Positions 1 to 9,990 of a stretch of DNA of 25,269 nt are shown piece after piece. The position numbers and the translations under genes were made by a program. A model generated the notes under the pieces. It made no database searches, was not told where the DNA came from, and saw only the letters and a list, made by a program, of their open reading frames with translations. Source of the DNA: Reticulitermes lucifugus (lineage: Eukaryota; Arthropoda; Insecta; Blattodea; Rhinotermitidae); contig JAKCWW010006374.1 of NCBI GenBank assembly GCA_026260175.1, forward strand, positions 1-25,269, in the 5' to 3' direction. How positions within the stretch are numbered: the first letter of the stretch is position 1; each line of letters opens with the position of its first letter.

Positions 1-2165
1 TTTTCATTGACATGCTCTCATCCCCCGTGTGTGATTTGGCTCCTGAGCTACAGACCTCCGAAACCCCGGAGGGATTTATGAAACACTCTGTATATGTTCT
101 ACATAAGACCGACGTTTCACATTCTGTTTTTAGGCGTTTTCCTTGTGTATATTAGCAGTGATATTAATAGTTAGGAACACGGACAAAAGACTATAGCAGG
201 GAATTGTACTGTAGTGCCCACCTTTGCCGAAAAATTGCGTAGTCTAACTTTATATAGCAGCATCGCTAAATAAGCCTACAGTTTGTGATTCTATAAAGTT
301 GAATGTCTTATTATAAACGTCCTTTTGGAGCTATTCGAGTTCATACTACGTATATTCAGTGAAACCTAAAGTTTTTGTGTGCTTCAGGGTCTGTATTGTA
401 CACACGTATGAGAGTGGATCGATGTGAAATAAGTACAGTGTGATAAAGAATCATGTTGACAAAAGGTACAATATCCCTTTCAAATTTAGAAAGGATTTAT
501 AACAATTGTCATTATAATTGACCACGGCAATTAGGTACAAGCCTGTACTACAGCTTCCGTATTCATAATATTAAACTGAAAAGACACAAATTAGTAATGT
601 GCAGTGACTAAAGCCGTTAATAATGTTAACCTGTCTAAAAACCTGTACCCAGTATAGTAACTGCCCCCTCTGTCATTACATTTTGTTCGTAAGGACGTGA
701 ATGTATTTTATACCATGATGGAGGCATTCACCTTGTCAGAATAGACCTGGCTGTGTCCTACGGCGTCTTCCACAGTTCCTTAATGATGAAGGACGTATCT
801 TATAATTTATCTTTTGATATAACAGGCGCTCTGTAGAACGTGCTGTCTCCCTTCCAATAAGCTATCTCGCGTTGCTACTGATTGAAATCAATACTGTTGA
901 AACAGCTTCTTGTTATTTATAATTACTAAATGCTGCCAGGTCTCTTGGCATTGTTAAGGGTTTGATAATGGAAACAGTCAGATGAAATTTCCTTTGAAGA
1001 CAAATACGGGTTAAACTACCTTACAGGGTAATTCTAAGAGTGTGTTTATTGAATAAACTTGCCGCTGTATAAGTACTTGTAGGGCATATTGCACTGCTGC
1101 GTGACTTTAAATTCACTCACTTTTCATGGTTCCTTGAATTTTAAAATCTCTACAGATTTTCTGAAGTGTCAGGGGGCTCATGGTGTTCTGGATTGTTCAG
1201 CTCAAAACGTGACACAGACTAACCCCCATTTGGCCTTTTCGTGTTATATTCCAATCCTTGCAGAATAATCCGAGACACTACATCTAAACAGGCTGCACAG
1301 TCTTCGTTTTCAGTTCCACTTCCCCGTCAATTGAAAGTCTCATCTCTCTTAGTGCCAAATAAACTTCACAATTAGTGCCATTAAATTAATTTACAAAGTA
1401 ACCAACACTTATTACATGCTGGTGCAAAATAATTTGAAGCGTGATATTAATCTAAATAGGCATTTAAAAACAGGTTCTTATATCACATTTAATAATACAT
1501 CAGATCTCACATTCAACCTCACAGAAACACATTGCATCTACTTGGCAAGGACCAGAAGGTTAATATTCTCAGTAAAAATGGATGTTTATATAAGAATCAC
1601 AGAAACACATAAATACACGGTGCGGGCTAAATATAAAGTTGCGTAAGGTTAAAATGTTTGTGCATGCAATAACCATTGTGCTTTTAAGGGGAATAAAGGG
1701 TCGCCGAATTATCATAATATTTTGCACTAAAGAAATGGGTTGAAATCAGCGCAGAACGAATTGTGGTGCAGAATTTAAGATTGGTTATGTGAGATTGTGT
1801 AAGAAGTAACACAGAACTATCGGACGTAAAATTAAAGCAGTATATAAAGGACTGAGGCTCTATACATCATATGAGGCACGGAAGAAGGCAAACAACAAAA
1901 ATACTAACTTAGTAGACAGAAAACGGAGACGTAATAGTAAACAACGAAAAATATTATAGTGGCAAGTAACTGATAAATATATATGAGGAAGAGGAGCATT
2001 ATAATATATAAGTGAATAGTATGTATAAAGGAACTCACAAAAATACAACCACAAGAATAGACGAATTAAATGCATAAACGTTGCGTTGAAAACTGTGACA
2101 AATATGAACAATGAAACCACTGGAACGTTTTTGTATACTGAATAGAAGGGATCAACCTACTGTAA
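1..2165. other. No recognisable gene; AT-rich intergenic DNA
   Basis: I see no gene or known repeat in this stretch. The few open frames (for example 1416-1646 + and 1860-2120 -) are short, low in complexity and show no motif I recognise. The only structural item at the left edge is a small GC-rich hairpin at 55-72, with arms of six bases (CCTCCG and CGGAGG) around AAACCC. The piece TCACAGAAACACAT occurs twice around 1517-1611, too short to interpret. Confidence 0.6.
55..72. repeat. Short GC-rich hairpin at left edge
   Basis: Six-base perfect arms (55-60 and 67-72) enclose a six-base loop. It sits in a locally GC-rich patch (about 20-75) unlike the surrounding AT-rich DNA, which may be the tail of a repeat cut by the window edge. 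Function unknown. Confidence 0.35.
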
Positions 2166-2178
2166 TGTGCATCAATGC

Positions 2179-2235
2179 TCACAAATTAAAAAACCAACAC
2201 ATGCGCAGTGCATGTGTTGGTTTTTTAATTTGTGA
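2179..2235. repeat. Perfect 26-bp-stem hairpin with 5-nt loop
   Basis: The arms 2179-2204 and 2210-2234/2235 are exact reverse complements over 26 positions, with the loop GCAGT between them. The stem contains an A6/T6 run and a CCAACACATGC block. Weaker inverted similarity extends outward (GTGCAT near 2168 and ATGCAC near 2250). It could be a very short foldback element, a young inverted duplication or a small-RNA hairpin. Nothing in the sequence decides between these. Confidence 0.9.
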
Positions 2236-2257
2236 TTTGATATCAGAATGCACGGAG

Positions 2258-2921
2258 AATATAATGTGAAATTTAGTGTATCAATGCTGTTTATTTACTA
2301 TCATGATTGAGCCAAAATAGAGAGTTTTATAAATCTGGCGAATCAACTATCATTCCAGAATTTTTACACCAGTATAATGCTTAAAGTATAAAATTAGAAC
2401 TAGATGCAATTTCAGACAATAGACAATACAGAAATTGAACATAAACTAAATATAATGTAATGAAGATTAATGTCTCTACAATTTTTTATCTCTTCGCAAG
2501 CCACTGGATAAGGCATCTGAGTATAACAGAGGTAAAGCTCTTTTTCTCTTCCCTCTTTCGTAAGGAGAAAAAGGTATTTCTTTTCATCTTGTGTGTATGT
2601 TAATCCCCACGTAGCCCTCTAAAACACATACATTACCTAGTCACATCTGTAAGAGAAGAAAGGAAATGAGGAATAGGTAAGAGAAAACAGAGGAAGCAGC
2701 AAAAGCGCAACAGAGGAAGAATAAAAACGAAAGAGGGATATTACGTGTAACTACTCCATGGAGAAGGGTCCTCTGTCAGAAACTAATAGCACATCAGCTA
2801 ATGAAGATATTCGAGCATTTAATACAACCTTAATATACACTCATTATTAATAGGCTTAGTATTATATGTATTTTGTATACTGCTTATGTAAAACAAAACC
2901 AAATTTAAATTCTCACTTAGG
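2258..2921. other. No recognisable gene
   Basis: AT-rich DNA with a purine-rich patch around 2640-2740 (many GAAGA/GAGGAA words). I see no coding similarity, RNA gene or terminal repeats here. Confidence 0.55.
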
Positions 2922-2971
2922 GCCATTCCTATAAATAATGGAGTGCGTATTTCATTATTTATAGGACTGGC
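2922..2971. repeat. Imperfect inverted repeat, 18 of 19 bp, 12-nt loop
   Basis: Arms 2922-2940 and 2953-2971 pair with one mismatch; the inner 14 bp (2927-2940 with 2953-2966) are perfect. The structure abuts a second inverted repeat (2970-2982 with 2999-3011, 13 bp perfect) that belongs to the hammerhead-like locus next to it, so several hairpins are stacked within 100 bp. Confidence 0.85.
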
Positions 2972-3035
2972 TTCCTTCTTCAGGTGAAACCTGAAAATTG
3001 AAGAAGGAAGCAGTTTGCTTCCGAAACGTAGTGTA
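2970..3035 (+). ncRNA. Hammerhead-ribozyme-like motif with inverted half-copy
   Basis: On the + strand TTGAAGA (2998-3004, hammerhead C3-A9 with C3 changed to T) is followed by one extra A, a six-bp stem GGAAGC/GCTTCC (3006-3011 and 3017-3022) with loop AGTTT, then GAAAC (3023-3027) and GTA (3033-3035), the expected cleavage triplet after a two-bp stem III. The minus strand carries the first half only (CTGAAGA at 2983-2977 and GGAAGC at 2975-2970), so the two lie head to head. The C3 change suggests a dead copy. The alternative is a plain repeat hairpin with no ribozyme history. Confidence 0.5.
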
Positions 3036-3296
3036 TTGTTTTGAGTATTTTTGTGACGACGGAAAAAAATCTTGTAAATGCTGCTGATGTTTCTCAAGTC
3101 ATTGCCTAACTTCGTGAACAGAGGAGGAAGAAGAATTCACTTGCTTATTCAACATTTATATAGTGAAATGCAAAGGGCCGGGTAGGGTGTGCAAGGTCGT
3201 GGCATAATTTAAGGTAATACCATCATGGCATTTACCTGAAAGCGAGGGAAATCACAGAACTTTAAGGTAGTCGGCTTTTTAACTAAGTATCTAACT

Positions 3297-3735
3297 CAAT
3301 GGTTCCTAAACTGTGTTCCGCGGATCCAAAGTGTTCCGCGAACCCTTCCCAGGGTATCCGTGGATACATTTCTGTAATGACTACTTTGAAGTTCACTTAT
3401 TTTCTAAATTAAAGGAATAATGTTTTGTTAAAAATAATCGCGGAACGTCTTTAATTGGCGAGATGTTTATTTCGTATAAGCGTTAGAATATCTAATTAAG
3501 AAAGTTCCTGTAGGCACGAAGCGAGCGACGATTAGAGGTTAAATTATGGAAGGCATTGTTACGTATGCTACTGGTATGTATTCGTAACTATTTAAAACCA
3601 GTTTCGAGATATGAATATTTAATTTTGGATACCACTCTTCCGTACACTACATTTACGTGAGCAAAGATGTGAGGATCCTTGGTTATTTTTCGAAGACAAA
3701 AGTGTGCCGCGAGCAAAAAAGTTTTGGAAACACTG
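3297..3735. mobile_element. hAT-like MITE, 439 bp
   Basis: The left end CAATGGTTCCTAAACT and the reverse complement of the right end CAGTGTTTCCAAAACT match at most positions and resemble the CAGTGGTTCCCAAACT ends common in hAT elements. GTGTTCCGCG words follow the left end and GTGTGCCGCG lies near the right end. The flanks ATCTAACT (3289-3296) and CTCTAAAC (3736-3743) share the NTCTA core of hAT 8-bp target duplications, though only five of eight bases agree, as expected of an old copy. There is no transposase inside, so it is non-autonomous. Confidence 0.75.
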
Positions 3736-3817
3736 CTCTAAACTATATTCTCCTGAATATGAAACAGAAGAGTTGCCGCCAAATCCCTAATTCGAAAACG
3801 AAGAAGTGCTTCTATAA

Positions 3818-3880
3818 CCGGTAACGCTACAGACACTGACTCAGGATACACGCAGTTCGAATCTCGATTAGGTTACTGCT
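3818..3880 (+). repeat. Possible tRNA-derived SINE head
   Basis: CAGTTCGAATCTCG near 3857-3870 resembles a pol III B box (GGTTCGAATCC) and the preceding 40 bases could be a degenerate tRNA-like arm, but the A box is poor. No body, tail or target duplication is clear. It could be chance. Confidence 0.3.
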
Positions 3881-4444
3881 TGTCTGCACAAAACGCCTTG
3901 TCATGTTGAGCGTGGGATGCTGTTTTCACTCACCATGTGGGGAGTTTCCGTGCGAGCTGTACCCTGATAGCCCGGATCCGTGTTTTCTATGCATCATTGA
4001 ACCCCACAGTCAATCCCTGTCTGACCGCGTTCCATCATGGTCATCATCACTTTGTTACCCAAAGGGAACTAGGTGTAACGTTTATGCGGGTTTGTCACAA
4101 CTATTTGGTTACACTCTTTGGTACCGGACTGAGTAATTAGAATTATTATGCCTATGTGCACCGGTCAACAAAACTAACTTTTAATGCAATTATTGTCGGT
4201 GCAGTGGGCCCGTCTGTGCCAGGTGGTTGTTTATTAGTTTCAGCCTGGAAGATTAATTTTACAGAATTATAGCCATTGCTTTGACATAAGGATGTCCTTT
4301 TAAGAAAAAGAATCTTACTTTGTAATTACGAAGTGTGTGTGTGTGTGTTTGTGTGTGGGTAGACTCAGAAGCTCGCCAGTTCCTAAAGCTCTTAAAATAT
4401 GTCTCAAAATCCAATTACATTTTCACAAGGGTAAAAGCAATATG
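3881..4444. other. GC-richer unassigned patch, then microsatellite
   Basis: Bases 3900-4140 are less AT-rich than their surroundings and are open in two overlapping + frames (3903-4136, 77 codons; 3937-4140, 67 codons). Neither peptide shows a family I know, and overlapping openness in two frames argues for base composition rather than coding. This may be the body of a repeat continuing from the SINE-like head at 3818-3880. Confidence 0.4.
4333..4357. repeat. (GT)n microsatellite
   Basis: An almost pure GT dinucleotide run of about 25 bases interrupted by one TTT. Confidence 0.9.
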
Positions 4445-4448
4445 TATA

Positions 4449-4556
4449 TGTTACAGTTAGAGCCCGAAATACGATAAAACCCGATTGTACTAGGTAAAAC
4501 TCGTTCCAACAAAGCCCTTTCGTCAATACTAGTTGTAAGTAGTTACTTCTAGAATT
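4449..4556 (+). repeat. Left terminal inverted repeat of the Ginger-like element
   Basis: The 108 bases are the inverse of 6697-6804 with 16 substitutions and no gaps. Identity is highest at the inner end (TTACTTCTAGAATT identical in both). Confidence 0.92.
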
Positions 4557-4879
4557 GACTGTCTACTGTTAGTGAAATCTAGTAATAACCGGGAAAAGAT
4601 AAGGAATTAATGTATATACAGTTTTGACTAGGTAAAACTAGTATTTACAGAAATAAGTAAGTTAAAAGGGTTATGCAAACTCAGACCTGCACAGTTGCAA
4701 CGTCCTGTTTCTTGAGTTGTTTATGTACTTTTCTTAGTTTACTGTTTGCGGTCGACCAGCGCACTTGTCTCGGTATTCATTATGCACAGTGTTTATTACG
4801 CATTTTTCAATCTTTGTACGACAAGAGTGACGAACCGAAATGTGAGGAGGATCGGGGGAGAAGGTGAAAAGTGTGTTTC

Positions 4880-6495
4880 ATGGAGAAATTACTTGATTCA
4901 GAGAAATATAAAGAGATTCACTACAATGTAATGACAAGAGATGCTTACAATCAGATTTGGCGGAGGTTAAAGAAGCAAAATCCGCTGTGAAGAAGACATC
5001 CTTACCATACCGACGATTGAAAAGATTTGATATTCTCGAAATTTGTGAAATGAAAACATTGGTCTCAAGAGGTGAAACAGTGAAGTCCTATTTACCAGTC
5101 GAGGAAATCTACGATGTTACCGAAGCTGCTCATTTATCTGTAGGACATGGAGGTCGAGAGAGACTGAAAATAGAAACTGCAAGGAAATACGCCAACGTAA
5201 CAACTGAAATGATAAATACTTTCTTATCGATGTGCGAAATCTGCCAACAGAAAAAAACTAAGAAGAAGAAAGGCTTGGTAAACAAACTCATTCTTCATTC
5301 AGAAATGAACAGCCGCTGCCAGGTCGACGTCATTGCCATGTAATCTCAGGCTGACCACGAGTTCAAATTCATTATGGCTTATCAGGGCCATTTGACTGAG
5401 TCTGTCTTACTGCGAGCACTGCAAAGCAAGAGAACCGAAGAGGTTGCCTACCAGTTGACTGATATCTTTCTGACATTTGGTGCCCCGTGTATTTTACATT
5501 CAGACAATGGCAGAGAGTTTGTCAACTCTGTCATAGCCAAGCTAACTACATTATGGCAAAGATCGTTCACGGGAAACCAAGACATAGTCAAAGTCAGGGT
5601 TCGGTAGAACGAGCCAAAAAGGACATCGAAAATATGCTGCCTTCATGGATGAAAGACAACCACTCCAAAGATTGGTCGAACGGTCTCCGCTATGTGCAGT
5701 TTATGAACAACAGATCCCATCATTCAGGGATTAAACAATCACCGTAAAAGCGATGTTCGCTATTGAGCCCAGAATTGGACTCACAACATCTGCGCTTCCA
5801 TCTGCAGTTATAAAAAACATCCATGATGAGGATGAAATTCACAAACTCATCGAGCAGGTGAATGCAAAGGAGGAGCAAAATGAGACCGAAGACGAAGAGA
5901 ATGCAGAGGAAACGCTGGCTGGCACACAGCCAAACATTTCTTCAGCCAGAAAAGAAGCCCACGAAAATTTGCAGAAACAGGGCAAAAAGAATGAAATTGA
6001 TTTCCGATGCAAAACATCCTCCAGTTGATGTTGGAGGTAATGTCATTATACGTATTGCGGATGTGGACAGAGCAAAGGCAGACCTTCGAAACATCTTAGG
6101 AGTCGTGCTTGATAAAAATGAAGACGGTCTGTACAAGATCGGGACTAAGGATGGAGTGTGGATAAACTATATTGCAGGTAGGTTCATTGAATTTTGAAGT
6201 TGAAATTAAATTTAAACTGAACGTCAATCGGACAGAACAGAACTTAAATATAATTTATATTTCTTTCAGATCTGAATTCGACGTTTCTCCTCAAGTGTTC
6301 TTGACCCGGGAACAGGTGCCAAATTACGAAATTTCTCTGAGATCTGCAGCGAGGAAAGCAGCAATAGGGACAGGACAAGGGTTTGTGCGCTGTGCATGCA
6401 CGAAGAATTGAACTTCAAAGCGATGCTTGTGCAGGAAAAAGGGAAAAATTTGCAACTCGAAACAGCATCGCAGCCTGCCTTGTAGCAATAAGTGA
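4880..6495 (+). pseudogene. Broken KRBA2-like integrase-type transposase
   Basis: This once encoded the transposase of the surrounding element. The likely start is ATG 4880, the first one downstream of an in-frame stop. After a frameshift near 4950 come an H2C2 zinc domain (His codons 5131 and 5146, Cys codons 5233 and 5242) and an rve/DDE core (Asp 5326, Asp 5503, Glu 5607). Breaks: TAA at 5341 (probably from CAA), a small deletion near 5557, a 1-bp loss near 5745, a 1-bp gain near 5981, a frameshift near 6158, and TGA at 6409 in the Cys-rich tail. A 92-bp intron (6178-6269, CAG|GTAGGT to TTTCTTTCAG|A) rejoins the frame before the conserved EISLRS/IGTGQGF segment. The final stop is 6493-6495. 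KRBA2-like annotation of such genes in insects is known; the assignment here is from remembered family motifs. Confidence 0.88.
6178..6269 (+). other. Probable intron in the transposase pseudogene
   Basis: The donor GTAGGT follows GCAG and the acceptor TTTCTTTCAG follows a pyrimidine-rich tract. Joining 6177 to 6270 gives codons reading LYCRSEF, the join expected between the conserved upstream and downstream parts of the protein, whereas reading straight through hits stops. Confidence 0.65.
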
Positions 6496-6519
6496 AAACA
6501 GGTGTACTGTGCTTTGAAT

Positions 6520-6525
6520 AATAAA
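6520..6525 (+). terminator. Polyadenylation signal AATAAA
   Basis: A canonical hexamer 25 bp after the transposase stop and inside the element, so it probably served the transposase transcript. Confidence 0.55.
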
Positions 6526-6696
6526 CTTTGTTTCGCAAATTACGATTATTATTATTTTTCCCTACAGACAACTAGTTCTACCTAATATCTGGTTTTAATG
6601 GTCAGTGATTTAAGTCAAAACTGTTTTCAACCAATCAGTACGGGTATTAACTAAAGGACTTTTAGTGCATACTAATATTGTCGACTGCATTTTGTT

Positions 6697-6804
6697 AATT
6701 CTAGAAGTAACTATTTAAAATTAGTATTGAAGAACGGGCTTTGTTGGAACTAGTTTCACCTAGTCAGATCGGGTTTCAACGAATTTCGGGTTCTATATGT
6801 AACA
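6697..6804 (-). repeat. Right terminal inverted repeat of the Ginger-like element
   Basis: Partner of 4449-4556. Just inside it (about 6570-6585) is a variant of the CTAGGTAAAACT motif, so both subterminal zones carry the repeated motif that could have served as transposase binding sites. Confidence 0.92.
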
Positions 6805-8500
6805 CATATATCGGAATGAATTGTTAAAAACAAAATTTAAATTTCCTAAGTTCCAGAAGTTCCATCGTAAAGTTGTGATTCACAGTTCTGAGTTTTATTC
6901 TAGTGATACCGGATTCCAAGCTTGGCCAGCAATATTCGGGTTCTTCGCCAATTTCTACACTTCGCTCAGCAGTTCTGAAATATTACTTAAGAACTAGCGA
7001 CGATCATTTTGTTGCAATTTCCTTCTAACTCGTTATTCATGATTTTCCTATTATTCCTCTTAAACCTATTGAGTTACAAAAGAATTCTTTTACCAGACAA
7101 AGTATGTCAGGAATGAGTGGAGCTACACGTCTTCCCCTCAATATGCTTTTATGACATGCACAGGATTTTTACCTTTATACTTCACATTTACGTGACATGC
7201 AACGAAGTTTTTAAAAAGTAAGGAGGAATTAGCCCGATCTTTGGCCTGTCCGAGTCAGATTTTTTGTACGTAGCCTATTAAGTTTTCTTTATTATGAGAA
7301 TAATTTATTATTTCATCCGTGTTTATCTGTTGCTTCGTGACACTATATAAGGTCTTAAGGTTATGCAGCATCGCATGAAATGGAGCATATTAAATTTTTT
7401 TGTCTTATGAAAGTAAAAAATTTGACCGCCTTTCATTCTCTTTTCCGAATGACGGCAGAAAAAAGAGCTGTCCAATTAGCGTGATTGAGATCGCAATTCA
7501 AATCCATTTCCTATAGAATGCTATTCAGACCGCTACATTTCTTTTCCTTCTCACATAGCGACTATTTTCAACTAAATAGGCTTTATTTTTTAAATTGTAT
7601 GATCATTGTTAATGGTAATATACTGACGATATTAACGGTGAAAAGTTTCAGAGGAACTGATTACAAATTAAATTATCTTATTCAGAATATCTGGTATTCG
7701 GCTGGAGATGCGAAATCCGGATTTTTATTATAAAAAGCAATAGTCACAACCGCTGTAAAATCCTGTAATTTTCGCTGTATTATCCCCATATCTGAAACAT
7801 TTGACTTCGAGAAGTAGTACAAGTGCTCCTTGTGTTGAAGACATATGACTACAAGTACAGATTTTCAAATTTGACAGCCGTGATCAGATTTTCTAAAATC
7901 CCCCAAAATTCCTACTTCGTATTTTCTAAAGGAGTGGTGCATGGAGAGAAAAAGTATATTACATAAATACTTGGAAGGAAATGAGATCAAACAGCTGTGA
8001 AATTGAAGACGGAATGGCAAGCAGGAAGGTCATCTAAGTAACCCGCGGTCAGATTACGTCCATTACAGTGCTTCGTTCTTTCTGCAAGTATGTAGAGTGG
8101 CCTGGAGAAGAGTCAACTTTTACATTCTTGTAATCACATCAGTATGTCACATCGTAATATGGAACATTCAATTGGAGGGCAAGAAATTTGCACTGTGTTA
8201 ACAAAATTGGTGCCCTTAATTTCAGAAATTAAAAATTAAAAATTTAAGATTACGGTAATATGAGATGTGATGACATATAATCTTACAGATACTAAAATTT
8301 CGGAGTAATTTGCTACCTTCTCCTTTTGTGTAGTAAAGTATTGTAGAAGACGGAAGTAGTGCTTTCCTGTGAAAAGGTAGAACCTATTTATCAGCCTGCA
8401 TGTATTCACGTAGCAGAATACCGCATCTTCATAAGTATCGCCTTTAGAAAATCAAATCTGGAGGGCTATAAACCGCCGTACTGAAATAAATGGTATAGCC
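6805..8500. other. No recognisable gene or repeat
   Basis: AT-rich DNA with frequent stops in all frames. The longest frame (7485-7733 +) is AT-biased and has no known motif. I could not see terminal repeats, SINE boxes or retroelement motifs. Confidence 0.5.
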
Positions 8501-8563
8501 TACCAGCAGGGATGCACAAATTTTCCATCAATCTAGGAACCACCTCAAAATTCTAGGCACCAG

Positions 8564-8740
8564 ATGGGTGATATGCAGCAAGTTCAAACTGAAGACCTAA
8601 AAATACTAGGCGCCACCGTGGATAATTTAGTCGCCACTGCGATCTTGCCTGGCCGGGAATTTGTTCACTCCTGGCCTTCCAGCATAAAATACGTTTTCCA
8701 GAGTGTTACAAGATACCGCGAAAATAATTATTTTGTTTAA
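8564..8740 (+). CDS. Unrecognised 58-codon ORF, doubtful
   Basis: ATG 8564 to TAA 8738-8740 encodes 58 residues beginning MGDMQQVQTEDLKILGA. The patch is less AT-rich than its flanks, and the words CTAGGAACCACC, CTAGGCACCAG, CTAGGCGCCACC and TAGTCGCCACT recur between about 8533 and 8637, suggesting an internally repetitive piece of a larger mobile element. CAGGGATGCACAAA at about 8507 resembles a hAT terminus, but I found no partner end. I do not recognise a domain, and no promoter or splice signal supports a host gene. It is more likely a transposon fragment than a gene. Confidence 0.25.
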   Translation: MGDMQQVQTEDLKILGATVDNLVATAILPGREFVHSWPSSIKYVFQSVTRYRENNYFV

Positions 8741-9935
8741 TTACGGACTCCTTACAAATTACAGGGATTTTATTGCATCGAGTGAAGTACAGTAAATTGA
8801 AGTGTTTATTTAAAGACGATGTCAATTACTAATATTATAGGTAGATTAATGAAATATGAAAGTATTGCATCGGTGGAATAATTATGACAAGAGGAAATCG
8901 AGGTATATTATAGGAAAATTTCTCTCAGTGCCACCTCCTCCACTACAATCGAAAGAGAGACATGTCATAAAGATCAGTTAGTAATGACGTGGTAAGAAAA
9001 GGTCGAGGAGTATTTTAATGTAGCCTTCCAGACGTTCCTTTGAGGTAATAACGAGAAACGTATCAGAAAACCAGCCTGTGACAGTAAGGAAACCTGGACC
9101 TACCGGATGCAAAGCATAATGGCCAACAGCCCGTCTACAATGCTTGTTGTTGCCTACTTTGCACATGGTGGTTTATTACCTATTTTCTTATAGTTTCATA
9201 TTAGAGGTACACATATATTTTAGGAATAAATTCCAGTACACCAGTCGCGTAAAAGTTTTACTTAAATATTTGGAATCTATGATTCCCTTGCTGGTAATTT
9301 TGTGATAGAATACTACATGTAAAGAAAGTGAAGATGGGGTGGTACTTAGTTGTGTGATGATCAGATTGTGTTTCATGAATCCGGTTTAGCTTTCCGTACA
9401 ACATAAATTATCATATAAATAACTAAATACACTCTACACTTACTATATTTAATGGATTACTTTCCTTACAAAACACCCCATTCCTTAGTTAGTTCGAATT
9501 ATTTCCTATCAGCACTCTTTACTCTGTATACGGCTCTAGTCTCTTTCGGGTTACTGTATTGTAGATAGAATATTACGTGGTTTTTCTTAGTCTCACTAGT
9601 CGAATATCAGGACACTGTTTTCAAACCTGCAAGGTTGTCTTATATAAAATCCTTTCGTATTCAGTAATCACGATTATCATTTTCGTTCGAATTTATAGGC
9701 TTGTTGCCCTTACATTAGCTTGTTAACATAAAACTGAGTTCAAACTTTTGTACAAAGATTTTAATTTACTTAGATTCTTTCACGTATTATATAAATACGT
9801 GCCTAGGAATATAAATAAATTCACGAATATATATTTCAGTGCCTGCAGACTACGAGGTCTTTTAGCGAATATTGAAATTTTCACAGTGGTTTTCTAAGGA
9901 TTCAATTTTTTTTGTATGTGACATTGTGTCATTGT
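8741..9935. other. No recognisable gene
   Basis: I find no supported feature here. Two minus-strand frames (8978-9166 and 9188-9376) are about 60 codons and match nothing I know. The remainder is AT-rich with no visible inverted ends. Confidence 0.5.
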
Positions 9936-9939
9936 GTTA

Positions 9940-9990
9940 TTCTTTCCCGACGTTTCGAAGGGATGTAATTTCTTCTTCTCCAAGCGTTGA
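9940..9990 (-). ncRNA. Degenerate hammerhead-like motif
   Basis: Read on the minus strand: TTGGAGA (9983-9977), one A, arms GAAG (9975-9972) and CTTC (9960-9957), then GAAAC (9956-9952) followed by GTC and GGGA. Two core positions differ from CTGAAGA and the expected GTA is GGA, so any activity is lost. An AAGAAGAA word on the + side just beyond (about 10000) suggests an inverted partner. This is one of the weaker members of the set. Confidence 0.35.

Larger units (their letters stand above)
4449..6804 (+). mobile_element. Ginger/KRBA2-like DNA transposon, 2356 bp, inactive
   Basis: Terminal inverted repeats of 108 bp lie at 4449-4556 and 6697-6804 and align without gaps at 92 of 108 positions. 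The ends are TGTTACA...TGTAACA, the TGT...ACA ends expected of Ginger transposons and integrase-type elements. The flanks are TATA (4445-4448) and CATA (6805-6808), an imperfect 4-bp target duplication. Inside is one broken integrase-type transposase on the + strand and a polyadenylation signal AATAAA (6520-6525). A motif CTAGGTAAAACT recurs at 4490-4501 and 4628-4639, with variants in the right end. The TIR divergence and the broken gene indicate an old immobile copy. Confidence 0.88.

Noticed and set aside
3903..4140. Two overlapping + strand ORFs (77 and 67 codons) as a possible gene
   Set aside because: Openness in two overlapping frames of a GC-richer patch, no recognisable motif, no start context or splice signals. 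More likely repeat-derived.
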